Positions 1-8,910 of a stretch of 35,997 nucleotides of DNA are shown one piece after another. The DNA lies in the NCBI GenBank assembly GCA_022843805.1, contig JALHMY010000098.1, forward strand, positions 1 to 35,997, written 5' to 3'. Made by a program: the position numbers and the translations under genes. The first letter of the stretch is position 1. Every line of letters starts with the position of its first letter. The notes beneath the pieces are model-generated. The model was not told where the DNA came from. It did not search any database and was given only the letters and a program-made list of their open reading frames with translations. The stretch comes from Fuerstiella sp. Its GTDB lineage: Bacteria; Planctomycetota; Planctomycetia; Planctomycetales; Planctomycetaceae.

Positions 1-273
1 CCACCCGTCGCTCCGCAGACGGGATTTTGCAGCGGTGGAGATTCCGACAGCCCAAAACACGAAGTTGACTATGGACAAGTCCCACACTTTACAGGTTTTC
101 CTGAGTATCAGGGACTGATGCTGAAGAATTCCGCCGAAGTGTTCCTGGTGCAGCGTGAACAATATCAGACAGACTGCAGCCTCAGCCAGACGGCAGCCGA
201 CGTATCAGCGACAGGATATCCGCTGGCCATGGCAGCTCATACCGGTGAGCTTCCCCGGTCAGCGGATGGATGA
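1..273 (+). CDS. Possible partial ORF, 3' end only, unidentified
   Basis: The first reading frame is open from base 1 to a TGA at 271-273 (90 codons, no start inside the window). It would be the C-terminal end of a gene beginning upstream. The first 60 codons read like ordinary protein, with mixed polar and aromatic residues including FTGFPEYQGLMLKNSAEVF. I recognise no family. The last 92 bases run antisense into the 3' end of the pseudouridine synthase gene, which is unusual and weakens the call. A second frame is also open to about base 116, so a frameshift or chance open frame is possible. If the ORF is not real, bases 1-181 hold nothing I can name. Confidence 0.3.
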   Translation, partial: PPVAPQTGFCSGGDSDSPKHEVDYGQVPHFTGFPEYQGLMLKNSAEVFLVQREQYQTDCSLSQTAADVSATGYPLAMAAHTGELPRSADG

Positions 274-1156
274 ACCCCAGCTCGGCTGCATGCAAAGCCA
301 GTCGAGGTGCCCGGCTTTCGTCAGTAAGAGGCTCAGCATCCACAGGTCCCCGGTATTTCACATCCCCGCAAATCGGATGTCCCAGTTCTGCCAGATGAAT
401 ACGTATCTGGTTGGTACGTCCCGTTTCAAGCCGACATTCAAGCTCTGTGTATGTTCCCAGCCTTTGCAGAGGTCTGACATGAGTGACCATCCGTCGGCCC
501 CATGTTCCGTCCGGACAACTGCCTCGCAGACCATCACCGCGATCACGAATCTGTCGAGTTTCAATGGTCTGCTGCTCAAGCCATCCAGGAACCAGACACA
601 GATATCGACGGATCGTATCATGTGCGGCGAACTGGGAAATCAGTCCTTCCTGCGCCTTTTCGTGGCGGGCAAAAACAAGAATGCCGCTCGTTTCACGATC
701 AATTCGATGAACTGCCAGCAGGTCGGCAGTCACCTGCCTTCCGCGTGTCACAGGCATTCGCTCGCGACGAGCAATCAGGCGTTGCAGAGATTCTTCAAGC
801 GAAGGCTGCTGATTCTTTTTCTGAGCACGCCAGTCCGAATCGCCAGGATGACGCAGTGAAAGCATCCCGGCAGGTTTATCCGCAACGACAATGTCACGAT
901 CGAGATAAAGAATACGCACATCCTCATCTTTCGGAGGAGCAGGCAGCGGCTTCGTTCTCAGATCAATGACATCACCCGGGACAACTCGGCGACCCTCATT
1001 GATACAAAGAATCCCGTTAACCGCGATGCGCCGGGCGGTCATGTGAGTCCTTGCCTCAGACCAGGGCATATCGCTGACATGTCGACGAAGTGCTGCCAGC
1101 ACTGCTCCCTGTGTCTCCTGAGTCACGAGGAACTTTCCGGGCTGTCGTTCACTCAT
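182..1156 (-). CDS. RluA-family pseudouridine synthase
   Basis: This is probably an rRNA or tRNA pseudouridine synthase acting in the cytoplasm. Of 324 residues, the first 75 or so resemble an S4 RNA-binding domain (VNGILCINEGRRVVPGDVI). The catalytic domain follows with the RluA signature HRIDRETSG, placing the catalytic aspartate near residue 143, and the later motif GRTNQIRIHLAELGHPICGD typical of the family. I chose the ATG at 1156 because it overlaps the stop codon of the upstream gene in the arrangement ATGAGTGA, which suggests translational coupling. A start 8 codons earlier (1180) is also open. Which uridine is modified (RluA, RluC or RluD type) cannot be decided from the sequence. 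Confidence 0.9.
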   Translation of the reverse strand: MSERQPGKFLVTQETQGAVLAALRRHVSDMPWSEARTHMTARRIAVNGILCINEGRRVVPGDVIDLRTKPLPAPPKDEDVRILYLDRDIVVADKPAGMLSLRHPGDSDWRAQKKNQQPSLEESLQRLIARRERMPVTRGRQVTADLLAVHRIDRETSGILVFARHEKAQEGLISQFAAHDTIRRYLCLVPGWLEQQTIETRQIRDRGDGLRGSCPDGTWGRRMVTHVRPLQRLGTYTELECRLETGRTNQIRIHLAELGHPICGDVKYRGPVDAEPLTDESRAPRLALHAAELGFIHPLTGEAHRYELPWPADILSLIRRLPSG

Positions 1157-3923
1157 CAGACGAACTCCGGAGAAACTCAACCGAGTCCAGGTTCATCAGC
1201 CCGCTCGCCTTCGCGGGATGCGTAAAGCGAATGAGCAAATCGTGGCGTCCTTCCGTCTTCTCCAGTGGTACTGATTTCTCGTACCAGGCTTCCCAGTCGC
1301 CATTGACTTCAATTTCTGTCGAAGCAAGGAGTTTTCCGTCAGGCTGACCAAGGCGAATTTCAACAGCACCGCCGGCGCCTGCCGAAGCAACTCGCAGTTT
1401 GACACTTTGAATCCCATCCATTCGAATCTGCCGCAGCTTCAGATAGTGTCCGTGATTGATTGCCCCGGCAAACTTTCCACCGCTGGCAGAACCGGAATTC
1501 AACACCTGCGGTCCCTGAACTTCATCCGCATTTTCCGCCTCAATAAGTCGGGGGCGAAGATAAAGAACGGCCGAAGCGTTCAGTGGTGGAATCACTCCGG
1601 CACCACGATCCACATAACTCGCCTCCAGTGTGAAATACCCCGGCCGGGCGGTTTCTTCATGAGAAACAGGAATCTCACCAGCGAAGCCGTGGAATACGCG
1701 AACAAGCCCGGCTGGCTTCAGGCTATAGACCCACTCAACCATTTCCCGCACTTCTTCGGCTGTGTGCTGCGAATGTGGAATCATTGGAATTTTACCCCAC
1801 ACTCCTGCAGATCCCTTCAGAACACGCTGCACTGACGCTTCAAGAGCATCGGAGCGACCCTGATACTTTCCGGCAATTTCAAGCAGCGGCGGCCCCACGC
1901 GTTTCTGATCAACTGCATGGCAATTGAAACAGTCGCTGCGTTTCATTCGCAGCATTCCTGGCGGCCCGGATTCCGTGCGATCCTGGTCATTCTGCGATAC
2001 TGGAATGACCCCTTCAGCAAACATGGCATTCACGGAGACACGTCCGGGACCGTCCCGATCGATCACTTCCGCACCATTCACGTCAATCTCATGATCGTCG
2101 TTTGTCCCATCTTCCGTGTCTCGGACAAATACCTGATATCGAATTGGCTCACCAGGATCAAAGAAATCACCAGGCAGGGGCTGAGCAAAACGGATGTCCG
2201 GACGAGCATTGCCGACGACGACAGGCACCGCGGCCGATCGTCGAACTCCGTTGGAATCCGTCACCGTCAGTTCCGCGTTATAAACCCCGGCTTCAGTGAT
2301 CTCGACTGTCGCATTCTTCTCGCGAGACAGGATCCGAGCGGCTGCAAGAGGCTGCTGAGCATTGAGAAGCCGCCACTCATAAGCAAGCTGATCGTCCGCA
2401 TCCTTATCGCGGGTACCCTCTCCGGACAGAACCACCTGCAACGGCTCCCGGCCAATATTGTTCCCGGCTGCGGCCATCACGATCGGAGGACGATTACCCC
2501 GGATGTAATCAATACGAATGAGCCGGGCATCCGTATTCACACCCCAGGTTTCACCGTATTCAATGACATAAAGTGCGCCGTCCGGACCAAACGACATATC
2601 AATCGGACGCACGAAAGTCTGTTCCGGCATAAACGGTTCGATGCTTCGCACCTGATACTGTTCGTCAAAGTGAACAACTTTGATCCAGTGGCGAGTCCAC
2701 TCATAGATCAACAAAGCGCCATCGTACGCTTTGGGAAACTGCACGGAGGAACCGGTCGACTCATCGAAGTGAAACACAGGGCCTGCACATGCAGTCCGAC
2801 CACCGGTACCCAGCTCAGGAAACTCGGGCGAACTGCCATATGGATAATACAGCATCGCAGGCTGAGCTGCAGGCAACAGCCTTTCGCCCGTATTATTCGG
2901 TGAAGTGTTCTCCGGGGCGAGAGCGTCATACAGAGGCCCGACTGCCCCATCGGCAAAGCTGACATCCGCATAGGGCTGATTGTTGGCGATGAAATAAGGC
3001 CAGCCAAAATTGCCTGCCTGCCGTGCCTGATTGATTTCGTCATACCCCCGCGGTCCGCGAGGACCGTCATTCCCGGCATCGGGCCCTACTTCTCCCCAGT
3101 AGACGAATCCGGTTTTCGCATCGACCGACATTCGCCACGGATTGCGGCAACCCATCACATAGATTTCAGGCTGGCCAAGGGAACCATCAGCAGGAAACAG
3201 GTTGCCATCCGGAATTTCATAGCTGCCATCTGGTGTCGGTCGTATTCGCAGAATTTTTCCGTTGTAGCTCCGGGTATTTGCAGAGGACTTCTGAGCATCC
3301 CAGGGCGCTCGATCCGGGCGCTCATCCAGCGGAGCATAGCCCTGTGAGTCGCCATGCGGGTGCGTGTTGTCACCCGTTGCAATAAACAGCTCTCCCCGCG
3401 GTCCGAAATGCAACGAGCCGGCATGGTGACAACATTCCTTGCGCTGTTCTTCGTATTTCAGAAGGACTTTTTCTGACGCCAGATCCAGCCGACCGTCCTT
3501 CACAGTAAAACGGCTGATATGCTGGCCCGGAAAATCGGGTGGAGAATATTGCAGGTACATCCAGTGATTTTCCGCAAACCCCGGATCCAGCGCCAGTCCA
3601 ATCAGACCATTTTCCTGTTCTGTCGTGACCGTAAGTTTGCCGACTTCAGCCACCGAATGTGTGGCCCGATCGATGGATCGAACCAGCCCGCTCAGTTCGA
3701 TAAAAAACACCGTGCCATCCGGAGCAACGGCGAGTTCCATAGGCTGAATCAGACCGTTCGCCAGTGTGGTGGCTTCGAAACGGCTGAAATCCACCGGTTC
3801 GTCAGCGAGGCCGGTCCCGCTGATCAGCAGGATGATCAGCAGCAGAAAGCCGCGAGAAAATGCTGCGAGGGTCAAATCTCGCACCCGAATGACAAAGTGC
3901 GAACAAAGGGCGGGTATGATCAT
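1149..3923 (-). CDS. Secreted sugar-dehydrogenase-like propeller with PKD, heme c and CBM6-like domains
   Basis: The 924-residue product is probably an exported oxidoreductase that binds carbohydrate. A long hydrophobic leader (about residues 1-40, ending SGTGLADEP) is followed by a glucose/sorbosone dehydrogenase-type beta-propeller (about 45-475; NGLIGLALDPGF, GDNTHPHGDSQ, YVMGCRNPWRMSVD, NFGWPYF). Next come a PKD-like domain (about 480-572), one c-type heme site CFNCH at 665-669 with a probable axial Met near 714 (KIPMIPH), and a C-terminal CBM6-like beta-sandwich (about 792-918). I chose the ATG at 3923, not the more distant 4136, because the leader then starts normally and leaves a 224-base divergent promoter region before the DUF1501 gene. 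The ribosome binding site is weak. The 3' end overlaps the pseudouridine synthase gene. Electron transfer from sugar oxidation to the heme is inferred from family knowledge. Confidence 0.88.
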   Translation of the reverse strand: MIIPALCSHFVIRVRDLTLAAFSRGFLLLIILLISGTGLADEPVDFSRFEATTLANGLIQPMELAVAPDGTVFFIELSGLVRSIDRATHSVAEVGKLTVTTEQENGLIGLALDPGFAENHWMYLQYSPPDFPGQHISRFTVKDGRLDLASEKVLLKYEEQRKECCHHAGSLHFGPRGELFIATGDNTHPHGDSQGYAPLDERPDRAPWDAQKSSANTRSYNGKILRIRPTPDGSYEIPDGNLFPADGSLGQPEIYVMGCRNPWRMSVDAKTGFVYWGEVGPDAGNDGPRGPRGYDEINQARQAGNFGWPYFIANNQPYADVSFADGAVGPLYDALAPENTSPNNTGERLLPAAQPAMLYYPYGSSPEFPELGTGGRTACAGPVFHFDESTGSSVQFPKAYDGALLIYEWTRHWIKVVHFDEQYQVRSIEPFMPEQTFVRPIDMSFGPDGALYVIEYGETWGVNTDARLIRIDYIRGNRPPIVMAAAGNNIGREPLQVVLSGEGTRDKDADDQLAYEWRLLNAQQPLAAARILSREKNATVEITEAGVYNAELTVTDSNGVRRSAAVPVVVGNARPDIRFAQPLPGDFFDPGEPIRYQVFVRDTEDGTNDDHEIDVNGAEVIDRDGPGRVSVNAMFAEGVIPVSQNDQDRTESGPPGMLRMKRSDCFNCHAVDQKRVGPPLLEIAGKYQGRSDALEASVQRVLKGSAGVWGKIPMIPHSQHTAEEVREMVEWVYSLKPAGLVRVFHGFAGEIPVSHEETARPGYFTLEASYVDRGAGVIPPLNASAVLYLRPRLIEAENADEVQGPQVLNSGSASGGKFAGAINHGHYLKLRQIRMDGIQSVKLRVASAGAGGAVEIRLGQPDGKLLASTEIEVNGDWEAWYEKSVPLEKTEGRHDLLIRFTHPAKASGLMNLDSVEFLRSSSDE

Positions 3924-4147
3924 TGAAAAAAGACCTGTACAAAGTACCGGGGCAGCGTGAACAAGAACCGCACGTCTATGGAATCCTCCGTGGAACAACA
4001 GCCAATGATAATATTGTGCCCGACGTTTTTCGATCTGGCGTAAGCAACACAGGAAACATATGAATTGACAGCGTACAGGTCCTTCAGCGATGCTGTCTGA
4101 AACTCTGCAGATGGATTTTTGTAAAACGCCTTCCACGAGGTTGTCTG

Positions 4148-5512
4148 ATGGTTCAGAAATTCGACGGATTCGGCCGATTTCAGCGTTGCCCGGGCACTTT
4201 GCCTCGCCGCAGCTTTTTGAGAACTGGCGCAGCCGGACTTTCTATTGCTGAACTTTTGCGAGCACAGGCGGCAGGTGGAGCGGAATCGGCCGCACTGGCA
4301 GGAAAGTCGATGATTGTCCTTTGGCTGTGGGGTGGCCCAAGCCATTTGGAGACGTTTGACATGAAGCCGGATGCTCCCTCGGAATATCGAGGTGAATTCC
4401 GACCGATTTCCACAAACGTACCTGGGATGGAAATCACCGAGCATTTGCCTCGTCTGGCATCACTTGCCGACAGGTTTTCCCTGATTCGCTCGCTGACCCA
4501 CGAAAGCCCGGGGCACGTCAACAGTACGCACACGCTGGTCACAGGATACCCGGGTGATCTGACGGAAATCCCGCCCTACAAACCGAAACATCCGAACGCC
4601 TGGTCGGTCATTACAAAATGTCTGGGTGAGAAGCGACCGGGACTGCCTGTCCATGTGGCCAATCATGTGCGATATGACGGGGCAGCTTACCTGGGAGGCG
4701 GGCTTGAGCCTTTTCTGGTACAGGGAGATCCCAACAGTCCGGGCTTTCAGGTACCGAATCTCGGTGCGGACTGGGTCGCCAAAGACCGATTCGCTTCCCG
4801 CGTGGATCTGCTGGCTCACCTGGATCATTTGCGACGTGACCTGGACACCAGTGGTCAAATCGCTGCGACCGACGAATTCAGTCAGCGAGCAGTGTCCATG
4901 CTCACCAGCAATGCAGCTCGAAATGCGTTCAACATTTCTGCTGAAGATCCTGCCACACGTGATCGTTACGGACGAAACATCATTGGTCAGCAGTGTCTGC
5001 TGGCACGCCGACTTGTGGAGGCCGGAGTTCGCCTGGTAACCATCGACTTTCCCTATGTGCCAGGCCAAAAGGCGAAAAGCTGGGACGACCATGCCAGTGT
5101 GTGGAACATCTTTGAAGAAATGAAGATGCGACTGCCCGTCCTTGATCAGGTCGTCTCATCGCTGATTACGGATCTGAGTGAACGGGGACTGGATAAGGAT
5201 GTCCTGCTGCTGGTGATGGGAGAAATGTCTCACACTCCGAGACTATCAAACTTTCAGGGCCAGCCAGGCCGGGATCACTGGGGACGAGCGATGTCTGTCT
5301 TTCTTGCCGGAGGTGGCCTGCGAATGGGTCAGGTTGTGGGATCCACAAACAGCAAAGGAGAAGAACCTCAAACCCGCCCCGTCACCCCCAATGATTTTCT
5401 TGCAACTCTGTACCATGCGATGGGCGTGCCGCTGAGCACTCAGTTTCGCGACTTTGCCGGTCGTCCAATTCCGCTCGTTCCCAATGGAAATCCCATTAGC
5501 GAGCTGTTTTGA
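4148..5512 (+). CDS. DUF1501 family protein, Tat-type leader (copy 1)
   Basis: This 454-residue protein belongs to the DUF1501 family, which has an alkaline-phosphatase/sulfatase-like fold and is abundant in planctomycetes; its biochemical role is unknown. The leader has a twin-arginine-like motif, PRRSFLRTGAAG. It is followed by the usual family landmarks: VLWLWGGPSHLETFDMKPD, LIRSLTHESPGHVNSTHT, CLLARRLVEAGVRLVTIDF, a WDDH segment and PGRDHWGRAMSVFLAGGG near the end. The start has a good GAGG ribosome binding site 7 bases upstream (4137-4140). It is transcribed away from the heme/propeller gene, so the two may share a regulatory region at 3924-4147. It is the shortest of the three DUF1501 proteins here, which are clearly different sequences and not recent duplicates. 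Confidence 0.92.
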   Translation: MVQKFDGFGRFQRCPGTLPRRSFLRTGAAGLSIAELLRAQAAGGAESAALAGKSMIVLWLWGGPSHLETFDMKPDAPSEYRGEFRPISTNVPGMEITEHLPRLASLADRFSLIRSLTHESPGHVNSTHTLVTGYPGDLTEIPPYKPKHPNAWSVITKCLGEKRPGLPVHVANHVRYDGAAYLGGGLEPFLVQGDPNSPGFQVPNLGADWVAKDRFASRVDLLAHLDHLRRDLDTSGQIAATDEFSQRAVSMLTSNAARNAFNISAEDPATRDRYGRNIIGQQCLLARRLVEAGVRLVTIDFPYVPGQKAKSWDDHASVWNIFEEMKMRLPVLDQVVSSLITDLSERGLDKDVLLLVMGEMSHTPRLSNFQGQPGRDHWGRAMSVFLAGGGLRMGQVVGSTNSKGEEPQTRPVTPNDFLATLYHAMGVPLSTQFRDFAGRPIPLVPNGNPISELF

Positions 5513-5594
5513 GCTGAACTGGCTCGCCGGTCGTGTTCCAGCACAGATAACGCCGCGAAATCCGCACAAACCGTGACATTCGCTAAAGTACAGC

Positions 5595-5615
5595 TCAACT
5601 GAATATTTCAGTTGA
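5595..5615. terminator. Perfect AT-rich hairpin after the DUF1501 gene
   Basis: TCAACTGAA and TTCAGTTGA form a perfect 9-bp stem around a TAT loop, 82 bases after the DUF1501 stop codon. There is no T-run directly after it on the + strand, so a factor-independent terminator is doubtful. It could equally be an operator or a leader hairpin for the small ORF at 5754. Confidence 0.4.
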
Positions 5616-5753
5616 CGAAAACTTCGGGTGTTCGGATACTCAAGACGGTCTGACAAGGACGACAAGTCTGTCGTATTGTGCCTGCTCTTTAAGAATTTAG
5701 CGGATTCCCATGGAACTCTGTTACTCTGATGTGCAGGAACAGGAAGCTGTGGG

Positions 5754-6095
5754 ATGAAGCGTTTACTGATCTTTCAGTGTTTAGTTCGAAACGTGCCACT
5801 CTGCATCGTGGCGTCTCTTCTGATCATAACGAGCACTGCCAGTCCGGGGACGACTGCACCGAGTGAGGCAGAATCAGAAGTTGTTTCTGAGGCATTGAAA
5901 CTTACAGATAATTGTTATCTACGATACGAAGTCCGGCGCTATCTGTCGAGACTTCAGCGATCCTTACCAGTAGTACGGATCAAATCCGCCCCCGACAACA
6001 ACCAAAACCGGCGACGCTTTCAGTGCCGGGCATCGGGACATTTGATCGCTGGCCATTTTCTGGCAGACCGCACATCGGCCCCTCTTCTCGTTTAG
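5754..6095 (+). CDS. Small ORF with export-type leader, possibly broken
   Basis: The 113-residue ORF starts at an ATG with a plausible AGGAAG ribosome binding site 7 bases upstream. The N-terminus looks like a signal peptide: MKRLLIFQ, then a hydrophobic stretch (CIVASLLIITSTASPG), then an acidic segment (SEAESEVVSEALKL). After about residue 55 the composition becomes arginine-rich and unlike a secreted protein, while an overlapping frame (from about 5912) continues as a proline-rich sequence. This fits a small secreted protein damaged by a frameshift, or a chance ORF. I recognise no family. It lies alone between the DUF1501 and SulP genes. Confidence 0.3.
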   Translation: MKRLLIFQCLVRNVPLCIVASLLIITSTASPGTTAPSEAESEVVSEALKLTDNCYLRYEVRRYLSRLQRSLPVVRIKSAPDNNQNRRRFQCRASGHLIAGHFLADRTSAPLLV

Positions 6096-6105
6096 GCAGC
6101 CGCAT

Positions 6106-6166
6106 CCCCGTTCGAATCCGACACTGAGTATTCCAGCCACATTCGCACACCTGAATCCGAACGGGG
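6106..6166. repeat. Long-loop inverted repeat
   Basis: The arms CCCCGTTCG (6106-6114) and CGAACGGGG (6158-6166) are perfect complements. The next bases inward (AATCC / GAATC) pair imperfectly. The loop is about 43 bases. Function is unknown; it could mark the edge of a degenerated element. Confidence 0.5.
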
Positions 6167-6501
6167 ACGGGATATCGTCGCCTGATGACCTGTGGCTGAA
6201 CACTCAACGTGGCAATCAGTTCTGTCGCTGCCTGACCGCGACAGTTGATCATTGACAATCCGACACGCCATAGCCATGTCGTTAATACTCCCGGTCATCC
6301 TGTACCGCAATCCCTGGATTATTGCAGATGCAGATTTTCAAGTGGTGGCAGGTATGCCATTTCGGCGCATGTTTCCTGCGGTCTCTGCATCATCGGTCTG
6401 ACGGATGTCATTCACCCATTCCAACATCGTGGGGTTCACGGTTGGTATCGGCGTAGCCATCGCGCTGCCGAACATTGGCGGTTAAACATCGTGGAGCCCA
6501 C

Positions 6502-6567
6502 ATGAATTTATTTCAGGCTCGTACCGACTCTGACCGATGGTCAACACCTTCACCTCACACGAACTAA
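6502..6567 (+). CDS. Possible 21-codon leader ORF overlapping the SulP start
   Basis: An ATG at 6502 has a good GGAG ribosome binding site (6493-6496), better than anything in front of the SulP ATG at 6537. It reads MNLFQARTDSDRWSTPSPHT and ends with TAA at 6565-6567, in a different frame and 31 bases inside the SulP gene. It may be a leader peptide that couples or attenuates translation of the transporter, or it may be chance. Confidence 0.25.
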   Translation: MNLFQARTDSDRWSTPSPHTN

Positions 6568-8906
6568 AACCGGACGGCCATGTGATCATATCTGAATCGA
6601 TCAGGGAAACGCGCACATCCTTCAGGAGCATGCAGGCCGGGATCACCGTTGCTCTGATCGCAGTGCCGCTGTGTGCAGGTATTGCAGTCATCAATCCTGG
6701 GGTACCACAATGGGCCGGAATTCTTAGCGGTGTCATCGGAGGTATTGTCGTCGGAGCGATCAGCAGGTCGCGTACTGCAGTAAGCGGCCCAACCGCTGGC
6801 CTGACCGCAATTATTGCTTCCGAGATCGCTGTACTTGGATCGTTCGAAGCTCTGCTGCTGGCGATCGTGGTTGCAGGACTGCTGCAAATCACACTGGGAC
6901 TTGCCCGATCGGGAAACGTTGCAGCGTTCTTCCCAACAGCTGTTATCCGCGGACTGCTTTGGGCAATTGGCCTCATTCTGATCCTGAAGCAGATCCCTCA
7001 TGTTCTGGGACATGACACTGATCCGGAAGGGGAAATGGCATTCCTGCAGCCTGACCGGGAGAATACGTTTTCCGAGCTTGCAGAGCTGACTCGGGATGTT
7101 CATCCCGGATCGGCAACGATTGGGCTGCTTTCCATTGCTCTGATGCTGGCGTGGAGAAGAACAGAAATTCTTCGGCGGCTTCCGCTGCCAGCGCCACTGG
7201 CAGTCGTCGTCGTGGGAGTCGCTTTGAACCTGCTGTTTCAGAATCTGGGAGGAAGCTGGAATATTCAGTCAATCCATCTGGTCCAGCTGCCAGTATCTGG
7301 CAAAGATGATGGCCTCGACAGGATGCTGTTTTTTCCTGCGTTCAGCCAGTGGAACAATCCTTATATCTATCGTGCCGGTTTCCTGATTGCACTTATCGCT
7401 TCCCTTGAATCTTTGCTGGGACTTGAAGCACTTTCGAAGCTTGATCCGGATCAGCAAAAAACGGAAATTAACCGTGAACTGGTCGCACAGGGAAGCGGCA
7501 ATCTGTGCTGCGGACTGCTGGGAGCACTTCCCGTTACCGTGGAAATTGTTCGCAGCACAGTCGGACTAAATGCAGGAGGAAGATCCCGAGTCACGGCGAT
7601 TACTCAGGGAATTCTGCTCCTTGTACTTGCCCTGTTTTTCCCCTCTATTGTCAGCTTAATCCCGCTGTCCAGCGTGGCGGCTATCCTGCTTGTCACTGGC
7701 CTGACACTCTGCGATCTCGGTGTGTTTCGTCAGATGTGGGCAGCGGGCCGCTATCAGTTCCTTCCGTTTATGGCAACGGTTTCCGCCATCATCTTTTCCG
7801 ACCTGATGATCGGAATTCTGATGGGTCTGGCAATCAGCGTCGCATTTATACTCAACAGCAATCTCCGACGTCCGCTTCGTCGCGTACTGGAGAGACACCT
7901 CGGAGGAGAAGTACTTCTCATTGAACTGGCCAATCAGGTCAGTTTTCTGAACCGAGCGATACTGGAAAAGGCACTGCGGGACGCGCCACGCGGAACTCAT
8001 GTGCTGCTGGATGCCAGAGGAACAGACTATATTGATCCCGACGTACTGAATCTGATTCATGAATTTCGGGAGATTACGGCGCCCGTGCAGGGTGTACAGG
8101 TCAGCTTGCGAGGATTTCGCAACGAGTATTTGCTGGAAGATGCAATTCAGTACGTTGACTATTCAACGCTGGAACTGCAGCAGCACCTGACACCCAAACA
8201 GGTGCTCAAAATTCTTCGAGACGGAAGCGAACGATTTCGAACGGGCCATCGGCTGACTCGTGATCTGGGCCGCCAGCTGACAGCAACAGCGCAGGGCCAG
8301 CATCCTCTGGCGGTTGTGCTTAGCTGCATAGACTCACGTACTCCGGTGGAACTGATTCTGGATCTTGGTCTTGGCGATGTTTTCAGCGTCCGAGTCGCCG
8401 GTAACGTTATCAGCCCCAAAGTACTGGGAAGCATGGAGTACGGATGCGCCGTTGCAGGCGCAAAGGTCGTGCTGGTCATGGGCCATACCCGCTGTGGTGC
8501 CGTCGGAGCAGCCGTCAAACTCGCGGGATGCGGAACATCGGCCGAAGAAGCGACCGGCTGCAGCAACCTCGATCCGATTCTGAAGGATATCCAGTCACAT
8601 ATGGAGCCGGAAGAGTTAACAAACCGTGACACGGTGAACCCGGAGAATCAGCAGGCGATGATTGACCGGGTCGCCCATTCAAATGTCACACATATTGTTT
8701 CGAAAATTCTTCTGCAAAGCAGCACCCTGGCGAAACTTGTCCAGGAAGAGCGAATCGCAATTGTCGGGGCCATGTATGATGTGGCTTCGGGCCAGATTAA
8801 CTTTATCGAGGAAGCCACTGTTGGATTGTCAAAGGATGACCTGCGGGATGTCCTGAAAACAAGTGTCAGCGATGCAGCAACAGCCCGGCTGACCGACTAC
8901 CTGTGA
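6537..8906 (+). CDS. SulP anion transporter-STAS-beta-carbonic anhydrase fusion
   Basis: The 789-residue inner-membrane protein probably imports bicarbonate (or another anion) and interconverts it with CO2. Residues about 30-440 are a SulP transporter core with many hydrophobic segments and the family stretch SGPTAGLTA (83-91). Residues about 455-535 form a STAS-like domain. Residues about 556-757 form a complete beta-carbonic anhydrase: CIDSR at 597-601 and HTRC at 650-653 give the zinc and active-site residues C597, D599, R601, H650 and C653. SulP-carbonic anhydrase fusions are known in bacteria; bicarbonate transport is inferred from the fusion partner. No clear ribosome binding site precedes the ATG, and a leader-like ORF overlaps it. 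The stop codon is 4 bases from an ISAs1 remnant on the opposite strand. No other carbon-concentrating genes are nearby. Confidence 0.93.
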   Translation: MVNTFTSHELKPDGHVIISESIRETRTSFRSMQAGITVALIAVPLCAGIAVINPGVPQWAGILSGVIGGIVVGAISRSRTAVSGPTAGLTAIIASEIAVLGSFEALLLAIVVAGLLQITLGLARSGNVAAFFPTAVIRGLLWAIGLILILKQIPHVLGHDTDPEGEMAFLQPDRENTFSELAELTRDVHPGSATIGLLSIALMLAWRRTEILRRLPLPAPLAVVVVGVALNLLFQNLGGSWNIQSIHLVQLPVSGKDDGLDRMLFFPAFSQWNNPYIYRAGFLIALIASLESLLGLEALSKLDPDQQKTEINRELVAQGSGNLCCGLLGALPVTVEIVRSTVGLNAGGRSRVTAITQGILLLVLALFFPSIVSLIPLSSVAAILLVTGLTLCDLGVFRQMWAAGRYQFLPFMATVSAIIFSDLMIGILMGLAISVAFILNSNLRRPLRRVLERHLGGEVLLIELANQVSFLNRAILEKALRDAPRGTHVLLDARGTDYIDPDVLNLIHEFREITAPVQGVQVSLRGFRNEYLLEDAIQYVDYSTLELQQHLTPKQVLKILRDGSERFRTGHRLTRDLGRQLTATAQGQHPLAVVLSCIDSRTPVELILDLGLGDVFSVRVAGNVISPKVLGSMEYGCAVAGAKVVLVMGHTRCGAVGAAVKLAGCGTSAEEATGCSNLDPILKDIQSHMEPEELTNRDTVNPENQQAMIDRVAHSNVTHIVSKILLQSSTLAKLVQEERIAIVGAMYDVASGQINFIEEATVGLSKDDLRDVLKTSVSDAATARLTDYL

Positions 8907-8910
8907 GACG

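Larger units (their letters stand above)
5513..6536. other. About 1 kb with no firm gene
   Basis: Besides the hairpin at 5595 and the doubtful ORF at 5754, this gap holds a long-range inverted repeat (CCCCGTTCG at 6106-6114, CGAACGGGG at 6158-6166, with partial pairing beyond). It also holds a 26-codon open frame at 6405-6485 (MSFTHSNIVGFTVGIGVAIA..., hydrophobic) and a 21-codon frame at 6502-6567 that overlaps the SulP start. No RNA gene or mobile element was recognised. Confidence 0.6.

Noticed and set aside
155..969. Long + strand open frames opposite the pseudouridine synthase
   Set aside because: They are antisense to a gene with clear RluA motifs and show no family signature.
3924..4136. 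N-terminal extension of the propeller protein to 4136
   Set aside because: The extension is Cys/Arg-rich, lacks coding character, would put the leader in the middle of the protein and would leave only 11 bases to the divergent start at 4148.
5512..5555. Possible terminator directly after the first DUF1501 gene
   Set aside because: GCTG-AACTGG and TTCCAGC pair poorly and no T-run follows.
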